Both the position numbers and the translations under genes were made by a program. From Willaertia magna (lineage: Eukaryota > Heterolobosea > Eutetramitea > Acrasida > Naegleriidae), in the NCBI GenBank assembly GCA_902984215.1, contig CADWAF010004472.1, forward strand, positions 1 through 13,127: a DNA stretch of 13,127 nt, given 5' to 3'. Below, in pieces: positions 1 to 8,364 of this stretch. Every line of letters begins with the position of its first letter. Position 1 is the stretch's first letter. Below the pieces are notes generated by a model. The model had not been told where the DNA came from and made no database searches. It saw nothing but the letters and a program-made list of their open reading frames with translations.

Positions 1-1
1 T

Positions 2-52
2 GGCATGAATAACTCCATCAGAAGACCAGCAAAAACAAATGAATTTCTTTAA
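2..52 (+). CDS. Possible 3' end of a coding region, partial at the window edge
   Basis: Read from base 2, sixteen codons run to a TAA at 50-52 (ending R-R-P-A-K-T-N-E-F-L). The first 40 bases are clearly richer in G and C than the following AT-rich stretch, which is how coding ends look elsewhere in this window. Nothing upstream is visible, so the product cannot be named and the frame is only a best guess. Confidence 0.25.
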   Translation, partial: GMNNSIRRPAKTNEFL

Positions 53-416
53 TCACAAATAATTAAAATATTTTATGTTTACTCGTTATTTTATCGTATT
101 AACTTTACACTTTACAATTACTATTATCCCTAACAATAATTGCTGTTGTAATTTTTTATTTTTATGACACAGAAATTTGAAATGTTTTGCACCTTCCTTT
201 TTTAAACAACAAGGACACCCTGTGTTTTACAAAACTAAAAACCTTATACCAAGAAAGATTAAATTGGTTGTGGTTGTTGGAATAAAAGGTTTTGCATGAT
301 TATTATGATGTGATATAATAACAAAAAAATAGTTCACAACAGTTTAATATTAATAGCTATAAAAACATGTGCACACGTACTTTCAATACTTTCTTATTAT
401 TACTCTTTTTTCTTAT
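53..416. other. AT-rich intergenic stretch
   Basis: No open frame of useful length, no RNA gene and no repeat was seen. The 5' part of the neighbouring binding-protein relic (signal peptide and N-terminal region) would be expected here by comparison with the intact copies, but no recognisable match was found. It has either been deleted or decayed beyond recognition by eye. Confidence 0.5.
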
Positions 417-579
417 AAAATAAATAATCTTATATCTTTTGTTTTGATTTTAATTATAAAGAAAAAGTATTCACTTGTATTATCAAGAAAATGCAAGAAG
501 TCCAAGACAAAAAACACACGAATTAGTTGTAAAAACTTTAGTTAGATTATTAAACAAAAGATATAAGATTATTTATTTT
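417..579. repeat. 28-bp perfect inverted repeat with 107-nt spacer (fold-back)
   Basis: Bases 417-444 are the exact reverse complement of 552-579 (core TCTTATATCTTTTGTTT against AAACAAAAGATATAAGA). The right arm lies where the intact gene at 12495 has the same sequence, encoding L-L-N-K-R-Y-K. The left arm replaces the segment that should encode P-Y-P-D-K-F. The left arm is therefore an inverted copy of the right arm pasted into the relic. A template switch or fold-back repair event is the simplest explanation. Confidence 0.8.
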
Positions 580-880
580 TTAACTTTTGATTTAATTTTA
601 CAATAGTTAATGTCTTTATAAATCAAATTCAAATAGATTTTTGCGTTTTAATATGGATCTTCAAATTATTGTTTATAATTTTAAAGATTTGAACAAAACT
701 AGATTGATTGTTACAATTTTAGAAAGTTTAATTTATCTATTTTTTGTTCCTGAAATAAGTGCTACAATAATTGTGACAGCATTTGTAATACAAGATTATA
801 AAAAATTTTCATATTTACTTTTATTTTTAAAAAGCTGACATTAATTTATTAACCACTTTAATGCAGAAATTAAAAATAAA
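445..880 (+). pseudogene. Decayed copy of the family 3 solute-binding-like gene
   Basis: Bases 446-569 match exon 1 of the gene at 12495. The codons for D-F-N-Y-K-E-K-V-F are intact, followed by small indels, in-frame stops and a run of about 35 bases (AAAACTTTAGTTAGATTATT onward) nearly identical to that gene. An AT-rich intron relic ends at an ACAATAG acceptor remnant at 600-606. From 607 the sequence follows exon 2: the spliced start, then F-L-R, D-x-Q-I, D-L-N-K-T and V-P-E-I-S-A-T-I-I-V align with F-L-R, D-P-Q-I, D-L-N-R-T and I-P-Q-I-R-A-A-T-I-V. The exon 2 part stays open for about 65 codons (641-838) but has lost most glycines. Many differences are C-to-T or G-to-A. Signal peptide and C-terminal anchor are absent. 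The left boundary is blurred by the fold-back repeat, and the right boundary is approximate. Confidence 0.75.
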
Positions 881-3057
881 TGGGTTGTCTCTGTTTTAAA
901 TGAATAAGCTTTTAACGAATCTTTTTAAAAAAAGCAGAAAAAATAAAATATTAAAACTTGTTTAACACAGTTTAAAAATTAACTTTAAAAGAATGATTAA
1001 ATATTTTTATAAAAAATATTCCCTCTAAAGTTAATATTTCTTTAATTTAAAAATGATTTTGGTATTTTTTATTGTTTTTTATTTCAAGTTAAAGTGTTCA
1101 GCTTAGTTGTATTGTTAAAATTTTGTTTTATATAAATAATTAAATAAAAGATAATACTGTTAAAAAAAAAAGTTTTACTTATTTTTTGTTAATTTAATTT
1201 TATTGGGAATAACTTGTTTTTGGGTAATGTGGTTAATAAATTTTAGTAAAAAACTGAGAAAAAATTTACTACTATGAAAATTTTTTATACATAAAATATT
1301 TTACAATTTATTTAATTCAAAATATTATACACATAAGGTTAAGACTTTGGGCAATAGTTATAAAAAAGAAAATTTCTTTCAAGTTGTGCTAAAATAAAAT
1401 AATATTTTTAAAAATATTTCTATACAAAGCTAAATATCTCTAGTTTTTGCAATATTTTCAAAAAAAAAATCATTATATTTCCTAATAAAATAAACAATCA
1501 AATAATAACAGTTAATATAAACTTTAAATTAATCACACTAACAAAAAGAAGAGTTGGTCAATTAAAAAGTAAAAATAGTTAACTGTGTAATGTGTAGTGT
1601 TTGATAGAAAAGTAATGTGTAAGAGTTTAAAAGTAAGTACTTTATTTAACTAATTTATTTCATCAATTATTTTATTCCAAGTAGGTACTTTATATTTAAA
1701 TGTTATGAATAAGATTATAAATTATAATATTTGAAGCAGTTTTTATTAATTGATTAAATAATATTGATGTATTGTAATGTTTAATATTATATAAATGAGT
1801 CTTGATTATATGAAAAATAGATTTATATAGATTGAGTTCTAATAAATAAAGTGATAAAAATACCAATTTAATTTCTTTTTATTATAACACTTCTAATAAT
1901 TCTTTAAATATATTATAACTACTATAAATAAAGACGTTATTCATTATAAAATAATTGCCTTATATCAATCTTTTTTATTCTATACATTTTTTTACAAATA
2001 CAAGAAAATCTTCTTATATGTTTGAATTTTAATATAAGTCAATAAAGATAAAACACTTATTATTTGAATATGTTTTAAATATTTAATAATATTAACTAAT
2101 TTAAACTTTAACCAGTATTTATAAGATAATTTTTTATAAGAATAGCTGTTTTTAGAGAAAATATTGTAAATTATTATTTTACTATAATAAATACTAATTA
2201 AACTAAACAAATTGATAAAAACAAATTTGGTAAATTTATGAGTATTTAGAATATATTTAGAATATTTTGTATCACTTTATAATGATTTAGAGGAAGAAGA
2301 TAAGAAAAAAAATTTTTCTTTTAATATCTCACTGTTCTTTCAAAAATAATGAGAATAATAGTTATTTATCTGTTAGATAATGGTTTGTTTTAAAAAAAAT
2401 AAATATTATTAATAAAACATATTTTTATTTTGAGCATATTTAAAGTATTTCTAACTTTTGTATAAGTGGCTTTAAATTTTGCAAATATTGCTTTAATTAT
2501 ATTTTTAAAACAATTTATCAAAGCTTTTGAATTTATTTGTAATGGGTGAGTGAAAAGTGAAAAAAAAAATATATTATAACTAATTAAATCTACTAACAAT
2601 AACAACACACAACAAATTATTCAACTATTAGAATAAATAGCATAATTAAAAAGAATTAATAACAATAACTAAATTATACAACTATTTATAAATTTTAATC
2701 TTTTTAGAGTTTTAGTTTATAGTTATAGAAATTTTAGTAGTTAAGAGTTTGACTTGTATGGATTATAATATGATTTATTATATAATATTTTTACAACTAA
2801 TTCAACTATTAATATCACTTTATCAATTAATAATAATAGTTCCTTTATAAAACTTTTTAATTTACAATCTTTTAATATAAACTTTTTTAATACTATTTTT
2901 TTTTGATATTTCTTTTTTTAATATTTCTTCTTTTATTATATCTATTGTTGAACTATTAAGTATTTTTTTTAATAATTTAAATAGTTTAACATCTAAAAAA
3001 ATAATAATCAAAATAAAAAATACTCTAAAAATTATTGATTTTTTAATTTCAATAAAG
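881..3057. other. AT-rich desert, no supported gene
   Basis: About 2.2 kb of very AT-rich DNA with long A and T runs. The few open stretches (for example minus strand 2390-2608 and 1992-2210) begin only at GTG or TTG, have strongly biased composition (I, F, K, N, L, Y) and show no recognisable family. A loosely repeated motif TTCAACTATTA occurs near 2620 and 2802. No RNA gene or transposon ends were found. Confidence 0.55.
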
Positions 3058-3420
3058 ATGCCCAAAGGATGTAAAGTTGTTATAAAAAAGAATACTAAGA
3101 TTATTTCATAGCAAATTAAATATAGTTGTTATTATTGTTATGGTTATTATAAAGATTTTTATAAAGCAATATTTTGTATTGGTGATTGTGAAGATGATAA
3201 GAAAAATATAAAGTTAAATCTAATGTTAAGAGAAAAGTAAAAGATTAAGAAAAAATAAAAGCAGAATTGAATAGGTAAGTAAAGGAGGAGGAGAAGGTTT
3301 AATTGAGAGAAAAAAAGAGAAAAGTTAGAGAAAAATTAGAGAAAATTGCAAAAGCTAAAAAAAAACTTTTAAAAAAAAATCAAATATATACTTTTTCTTT
3401 AAATATTTTACCTAATAAAG
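3058..3420 (+). pseudogene. Decayed Cys-rich / Lys-rich coding segment
   Basis: From ATG at 3058 the frame starts M-P-K-G-C-K-V-V-I-K-K. It meets a TAG at 3109-3111, then reads on to TAA at 3238 with a cysteine-aromatic cluster (S-C-Y-Y-C-Y-G-Y-Y-K-D-F-Y, later F-C-I-G-D-C-E-D-D-K-K). The same frame beyond 3240 is dominated by K, E and R codons broken by repeated TAA/TGA. Several of these are one base from CAA, GAA or AAA, as expected of a decayed charged or coiled-coil tail. The Cys pattern (CxxC, then CxxxxC) suggests a small zinc-binding module, but no family is recognised. Composition alone can mimic such a tail, so only the first 60 codons carry weight. Confidence 0.35.
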
Positions 3421-3459
3421 TACTTCTTTTCTTTAAAAGACAAAGGTAATTTTATTAGA

Positions 3460-3581
3460 TTTAATTTATTTTATTTAATTTACTTAATTTATATAATTTA
3501 ATTTAATTTATTTAATTTAATTTAATTTATTTAATTTAATTTAATTTAACTTATTTAATTTAATTTATCTTATTTAATCTT
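3460..3581. repeat. AT-only tandem repeat of TTTAA-type units
   Basis: About 120 bases consist almost only of the words TTTAATTTAA and ATTTAATTT repeated with small variations (for example 3495-3560). This is a degenerate micro/minisatellite that has probably grown by slippage. It separates two decayed coding segments. Confidence 0.85.
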
Positions 3582-3938
3582 AGAAGTTGTAGTAGTGGAA
3601 GAAAAATTGTGAATTATAATAGTAACTATAAGGATTTCTCCACTCCACAATGATCAATAATTTTTATGTTCAACAGCCAAAATTTTAGGTGCATTGTTTT
3701 CATCTTTAATATTTCTTTATTTTAAAACCCTATGGTAAACAACAAACCAATAGTATAAACCTGGAGCCTTTCTCCGAAAACAAAGACAAAATTCAGTCAA
3801 TATTAACCGAGTTATACTTTGGTTTTTAATTGCAGTAATGGTAATAGTAACAGTGGTTATTATCAATTTTTTGGTATGGCTTTTTGGTCAGTAACTGGTC
3901 CCCAACAGTCTGCCACCTTAATTTCACTAACTTATTAA
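3582..3938 (+). pseudogene. Decayed protein-coding segment, product unknown
   Basis: This islet has visibly more G and C than its surroundings, and its composition drops back at the final TAA (3936-3938). In one constant frame from 3582 it reads R-S-C-S-S-G-R-K-I-V-N-Y-N-S-N-Y-K-D-F and ends with Y-Y-Q-F-F-G-M-A-F-W-S-V-T-G-P-Q-Q. The frame is broken by TGA at 3651 and TAA at 3723, 3756 and 3804. Each is one C-to-T or G-to-A change from a sensible Gln or Trp codon. The last part (L-V-F-N-C-S-N-G-N-S) contains a possible N-glycosylation site. Alternative readings exist: a frame open over 3719-3829 (N-L-E-P-F-S-E-N-K-D-K-I-Q) and a hydrophobic reading over 3759-3893. A multi-exon gene therefore cannot be excluded. 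The family is not recognised. Confidence 0.4.
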
Positions 3939-4090
3939 ACTCATTTAAATAAAAACTCATTAAAAATGATGCTATTTGAATGTACAAATCAATATTAATA
4001 AACGTATTATAATAAAACATTTTCTGATTAATTATTATATATAAATAATTATGGTATACAGATAAATAAAATAATTATAAAAATTGTTTT

Positions 4091-6961
4091 TTAATATTTC
4101 CTGTAATCTTCGGTAATCATCCCGCCAATTAAATTACAATTTAAAATATCTTCGCAAATAAAATTTAGCATTACAATAAAATCTTGTACTTTATAATTTG
4201 AATATTCCCATATCATCTTCTTAATTAACTTTTCATACACTATTTTAACAAATTTGTTATAAAAAGCATCACAATTATAAATTGTAAAATATCTATCAAT
4301 TTCCTTCATGTACCCAACTGTATCCTTGGCATCCATATTAAATTTATAATTTCCAGTTAAAATAAATTTTAAATATTCTGCAAATATTATACCTAAACTA
4401 AATAAATCATGATTTTCTGTAAACGAACTAACAGAAGGACAATATGGCTCAGTAACATAAACTGTTGTAGATTTTCTTTTAACATAATGATAGTCACTTA
4501 TAAAGCATGCATTATTTAGATCTATTAATACAGCATCATAAATCACTAATTGATCATTAATTGTTGTTAAGTTCTTTAAATATTTTAGTATGTTTCCATG
4601 ATAATAGCCTTGAATATTATTAAGATTACTTTTTCTAAATAAAATATTTTGCATTGAGAGATCACAATGCATAATATTTAAATTATTTAAAAATTTTATA
4701 CCAAAAAGGCAATCATAAAATAATTTAATAAATAAAACCATAATTGTTTTAGCTTCTTTTTGTTTAATTTCATTTTGATATTGCTCTTTTTTCACTAAAG
4801 GTTCTTGTATAGTATAATAAATATCAGACTGTAAATTGTCTTTGTTATTAATTTCCAACTTAGAAAAGTCATCAGGGGAAATACCCTTTAATAAATTTAA
4901 ATATGGATTTTCAGTTAAAGTTTTATGAGAAATCACACCATATCTAAATATAGTACCTATATTAGGATGTCTAATATTTTCCTTTACAATCTTTTCCATT
5001 AAAGAAACATTTTCAGAACGTCCTGTTGATAATTTCAGGAAAACTTTATCTTCTTCTTTATAAACAGAAGAACAATTCGCGTAATAACAGAATCTGTCAC
5101 TACCTTTAAATCTTTGTTGTATCTTAATATTAAATAAACCAAAACGTAATAATTCTCTTTCTAATTCGCTTTCACAGTTTGAATGCAATTCTTGTAATTG
5201 TTTGAAAAGTGTTGAGTCTGCACACAAAAATTTTGCACTATTGTCACTATTGAAACTGCTAGATGAGCTTAACGGTTGTTGAGCTTGTTGGGGCGGATTT
5301 TGGAGAGTTTTAAATGATAAATTTAGTTCCTCAATAAATTTTGTAACATCTGTGTCATTAACTATACGCAATTTACAAAATGAAATTTTCTTTATAGCAT
5401 CGATTTGTGATGTATTGTCCACATAAAAGCATTGAATATTTAATTGGTTATTTTGAATTTGTGAATTAAAAGTTTTAATAAAGTTTGGAGAAATCAAAAT
5501 ATTAACATTGCCTTGAGTAATGAGTTCAAGTATTCGATTAACGTCAAACAAATTTATCAATTTTTCTTCCTCCATTTCAACACTTTCACATTCAAGAATA
5601 TTAGTAATACGTTCTCTAAATTCTTTAGCACTTCCAAAAGGTAATTCACGAGAAATTCTAAATAATTTCTCCAAAAACACACAAGAATCCATTATTTCTA
5701 ATTGTAAATGGTCAACCCACTTATACACACATGAAATCATCTTGCTGGTAGTTCTATCAATATCTGCTAAAACGTAATCACATCTATCTGTTTTATCATT
5801 ATTTTCTTCTAAATTTAAATTATCGAAATAAATTACCATTCTTACCAAATGCACAATCGCTTTAGCCATTTCTTCTTTTTTTGCTAATTCATAAGAAGAA
5901 ACTTTTAATATATATTTCATATAGGTCGTCTTTACTATAGCCTCAGATTGTACTTCTACTGCATTCATATCCAACAAATAAATGTTTTCTTGGTCAATTA
6001 AGATACCCAACATTTTAATACGCTCAAAAAAGTGGTTCATATTTATATTCTTGTCCTTCAATATGCTAAACCACCGTTTTAAACTACATCTCAAAGATAT
6101 TACCAATTTTGGAAAATCTGGATGGTGAAATATATCTTTATATCTATAAGCTTTTACTTTACATATCATTGCTAAATGTTCTTTTGAATCTTCATTAAGT
6201 AAATTACGAAAACGGAATAGATGATCAGCTTTAAAGAATGATACATCCTTTTTTAACTGGATTTTATACACTTCCTCATTAGGGGAAGAAAGTTCTTCAC
6301 ACTTTAAACAGTCATCTCTTAAACCAAACGAATATTAGAATAAACTTTTACAATTACACACTTACTCTCCATTTATCAAATTTTTACTTGTGGTAGTCAA
6401 ATACGAAAAAAGACCACTAATATAAGTCAAAAAAGCAAATTTCTGTGACGGATTATCCAGATAAAAGAGATAATTATAAATAAATGTTTTAGGTTCGTAA
6501 AATTGGTTATTGTTTCGTATTGGACTATAAAAACGACTTTCTGTATCCAAATTACATTCCTTATTGTTGTTATATCCAACACTTTCTTCCTCAAATTGCT
6601 GTAACCAGTATTTGTAAAGTAAAAACTCACTTGTTTGTTCTTTTATTTCTATTTCATTCTTAATCCATTCAATGTTCCAGGAGTTCAAAAAATTTATTGC
6701 TTTAGTATCTGTTAATTGTAAATTATGTTTATTCATTGAATCTCCAACTTTTTCGCCATTTTCAGCGCCGGTCGGTTCACTATTAGACTCGTTATCACTG
6801 TGGTGATTATCGGATTGTAGTTCATAACGATTAAATGTTGTTACGTTTCCGGGTGAGCTATTTCTAAGGGTTGGAGTTTCTTGGCTAGTTTTTGTTTTTT
6901 TGGTTAGTGTTTGTTTGGCTTCATTTTCTTTAGTTCTTTTGCCATGAGTGTTACTTTGCAT
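4091..6961 (-). CDS. Protein kinase of about 940 residues, two exons
   Basis: Two minus-strand frames join through a 48-nt intron (6318-6365). Exon 1 is 6961-6366, exon 2 is 6317-4091, and the junction codon GA+A gives Glu199 in frame. Exon 2 alone has no usable ATG near its start. In exon 1 the first ATG after an upstream in-frame TGA is at 6961. The N-terminus (1-90) is polar and low-complexity with basic patches (G-K-R-T-K, K-K-T-K). Residues 90-540 are mostly helical-looking and unrecognised. A Gln/Ser linker at about 540-555 precedes the C-terminal kinase domain (about 585-920). Visible there are the beta-3 lysine (V-F-L-K, about 627), a candidate alpha-C Glu (640), H-P-N-I (649), catalytic H-C-D-L-S-M-Q-N (Asp751, Asn756), D-L-N in place of DFG (Asp798) and D-L-F-S-L-G (Asp836). 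The glycine loop is poorly conserved, but Lys, Asp, Asn and the metal Asp are present, so activity is plausible. The H-C-D-L-S-x-x-N loop and L-I-D-L-x-x-A are only loosely reminiscent of fungal FunK1-type kinases. The substrate is unknown. Confidence 0.85.
6318..6365 (-). other. 48-nt spliceosomal intron of the kinase gene
   Basis: On the minus strand it begins GTAAGTGTG, contains TTCTAAT (branch-like CTAAT) about 18 bases before its end, and finishes TTTAAG. Removing it restores a continuous frame between the two large exons. Retaining it gives an immediate TAA, formed by the donor itself (GAG-TAA). Confidence 0.85.
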
Positions 6962-7124
6962 TTTTTTTGGTTTTTGCAAAAAAACGGTCCGTCTGCTCGT
7001 TCAACGGAAAAACTTCGGTGACAGAATTTTTTTTATAAATACAAAAAAACATAAAAATTGAAAAAATTAATAATTATTAATTAACATGTAAATTTTAGAT
7101 TTTTACTTTAACAAAGACAAATTG
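6962..7124. promoter_or_regulatory. Divergent intergenic region with a GC-rich islet
   Basis: These 163 bases separate the start codons of two divergent genes, so both promoters must lie here or within the transcribed ends. Bases 6984-7023 (CGGTCCGTCTGCTCG through CTTCGGTGACAG) are conspicuously GC-rich, with CGGAAAAACTTCGG forming a short imperfect palindrome of CGG/CCG half-sites. The rest is A/T runs. A regulatory site is inferred from position and composition only. Confidence 0.4.
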
Positions 7125-7361
7125 ATGATGCTACATTTGCTTTTGGAGTTTACGATCATTTTGACACGTATTGAAGAGATGTATGGTACCAACATTACTT
7201 TAGGCGATACTATCAGAACCGCTTATTGTAAGCTGCACACTCTGTTTCCAAACCATTATCTCAAAGAAGAATGGCAAACAAAAGAAAGGGAATTTTGTGA
7301 CAAATATTCAGATGAAGCGAACTATTACTTTGATCTTGTAAACATCGATGATGAAAAGTAG
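7125..7361 (+). CDS. Small hypothetical protein, 78 residues
   Basis: ATG-ATG at 7125/7128 starts the frame, and an in-frame TAA lies upstream at 7089. The protein begins M-M-L-H-L-L-L-E-F-T-I-I-L and continues with a soluble acidic/aromatic part (for example E-E-W-Q-T-K-E-R-E-F-C-D-K-Y). It ends N-I-D-D-E-K at a TAG 27 bases before the 3' end of the 5S gene on the other strand, so its 3' UTR must run antisense through the 5S gene. Codon composition is clearly more GC-rich than the flanks, which supports coding. A short hydrophobic start is visible but no convincing signal peptide. It may be a final exon of a spliced gene, with a possible acceptor TTTTAG near 7098. The family is not recognised. 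Confidence 0.55.
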   Translation: MMLHLLLEFTIILTRIEEMYGTNITLGDTIRTAYCKLHTLFPNHYLKEEWQTKEREFCDKYSDEANYYFDLVNIDDEK

Positions 7362-7384
7362 CCACAAACCAGTACAAAAGAAAT

Positions 7385-7388
7385 AAAA
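7385..7388 (-). terminator. RNA polymerase III T-run terminator of the 5S gene
   Basis: On the minus strand the 5S sequence is followed directly by TTTT and then ATTTCTTTTGT. Runs of at least four T are the normal Pol III stop signal. The second 5S copy shares this flank exactly. Confidence 0.75.
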
Positions 7389-7505
7389 TCTACAGCACTA
7401 CAGGTTCCCGAGAAGTCTCCCATCTCAGTACTAATGTAGCCCTACTGTGCTTAACTTCTCAAATCGGACGGGATGAGGTGCTTTCACAGTGGTATGGCCG
7501 TAGAT
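7389..7505 (-). rRNA. 5S ribosomal RNA, full length (about 117-118 nt)
   Basis: The minus strand starts ATCTACGGCCATACCACTGT, the conserved eukaryotic 5S start. It contains the CATCCCGTCCGAT segment and AAGTTAAGCAC (box A of the internal promoter), then GGGAGACTTCTCGGGAACC (box C region), and ends GTGCTGTAGA. The two ends pair to form helix I. Length and all internal control elements fit a functional gene transcribed by Pol III with TFIIIA. It stands alone among protein genes, not in an rDNA unit, so this genome has dispersed 5S genes. The 3' end could be one base further (118 nt). Confidence 0.97.
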
Positions 7506-7611
7506 GCATATTTCCTATCAGTCTGCCTATTCTGCTTTTATTAAAAATTTAAAGGGCATTTGAGGGAGGTGAACTTTATTTAACTAAACATAATTAGCTA
7601 TTAATTTACCA

Positions 7612-8271
7612 TTAAAAACAATTAGTTAATCTCTTTGCATCTTCTTTTGCGTCAGGACAACTTCCATCATTTGCTTCTCTCATCAATTCTGGTAAATTAG
7701 CTTCAAGTGTGACATGTAATTCTTCGCCTGCTACACCAAATTGATGAAAATTACAACCATTTGATTGTGTATCATTTGGATTATGTTTAATATGTAAAAT
7801 CATCTTTTTTAAACCTAAGAATGCCTCTTTACAATCTGGATCTTTACAAAACTCTTTTGGAAGATCTTCACATAAATAATTAATCTTTCTTGAGAATTTT
7901 AAATATAAAATTGCATTGTCAACTGGACCTAATTCTTCTCTTCTAGCTTTCCACTTTAAATCTGATGGAAGAGTTAAAACTGATTCCCAATCAATTAAGA
8001 AAATCATGTTAGGATTAATCTTTTGTAATTCTTTATTTTTATCGTTTGCCTTTGCACTAAATACTTCTCTCACTTGTTTCTTGAAAGATAATCCACCAGT
8101 TTTTGGTAGGAATTCTTCTTCGTAGTTCAATGACATTTTGCTGTTAACTTTTTTCAATTTATTTTTTTGATTTTGGAAAATCTGAATTTTAATACCTTTT
8201 ATAGCTATTTGTGACACGGTAGTTGGCTGGAACTGTGATAAATTTTGAAAATAATGTGGGAGGATATCCAT
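7612..8271 (-). CDS. Unrecognised 219-residue protein
   Basis: The frame runs from ATG at 8271 to TAA with no interruption and with balanced codons, unlike the AT-rich surroundings. The second methionine (residue 46, M-S-L-N-Y-E-E-E-F-L-P) is an alternative start; the first 45 residues are basic and Gln-rich and might be untranslated leader. The core contains M-I-F-L-I-D-W-E-S-V-L-T-L-P (residues 89-102). It continues with a Cys/His-bearing region: Cys134, Cys142, Cys147, His160, His163, Cys173, His176, Cys205 and Cys218. No signal peptide or membrane segment is visible. The Cys/His spacing could bind metal, but no known finger pattern fits. No family was recognised. It lies between two same-strand 5S copies. 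Confidence 0.75.
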   Translation of the reverse strand: MDILPHYFQNLSQFQPTTVSQIAIKGIKIQIFQNQKNKLKKVNSKMSLNYEEEFLPKTGGLSFKKQVREVFSAKANDKNKELQKINPNMIFLIDWESVLTLPSDLKWKARREELGPVDNAILYLKFSRKINYLCEDLPKEFCKDPDCKEAFLGLKKMILHIKHNPNDTQSNGCNFHQFGVAGEELHVTLEANLPELMREANDGSCPDAKEDAKRLTNCF

Positions 8272-8364
8272 TGTAAAACATTTTCTTTTTTACCGCCTCC
8301 TTAAGGTATTGGAAAATGTTTTAAAGAGTTGCATGAGTAGTTTTTTCAAAATGTTGTAATTTTT

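Noticed and set aside
641..838. Plus-strand frame of 65 codons taken as its own gene
   Set aside because: It starts at TTG with no ATG, and it aligns to exon 2 of the binding-protein genes as part of a relic.
1992..2210. Minus-strand frame of 72 codons
   Set aside because: Starts at TTG, is composed almost only of I, K, L, Y, N, S and F, and lies in an AT desert; expected by chance.
2390..2608. Minus-strand frame of 72 codons with a somewhat protein-like middle
   Set aside because: Starts at GTG and has no recognisable family, acceptor or composition shift. A very old relic is possible but unsupported.
2862..3065. Minus-strand K/I-rich frame of 67 codons
   Set aside because: Starts at TTG and is low-complexity, from A/T runs opposite a plus-strand relic.
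3058..3938. Alternative genetic code with TAA/TAG as Gln
   Set aside because: Reading stops as Gln or Trp makes these relics continuous, but the 940-residue kinase and the other intact genes contain no internal TAA/TAG and use them as terminators. Decay explains the pattern better.
3826..4020. Minus-strand 64-codon frame with an ATG
   Set aside because: Half of it lies in plain AT sequence and half is antisense to the GC-richer islet, whose plus-strand reading is more coherent. It is also very close to the 3' end of the kinase gene.
5520..5777. Plus-strand frame inside the kinase gene
   Set aside because: Antisense shadow of a long, well-supported coding exon.
6362..6979. Exon 1 of the kinase locus as a separate complete gene starting at 6979
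   Set aside because: The 6979 start is TTG. The apparent stop at 6362 is created by a GTAAGT donor, and splicing gives one frame with the downstream exon.
7916..8125. Plus-strand frame inside the 219-residue gene
   Set aside because: Antisense shadow; composition follows the minus-strand codons.
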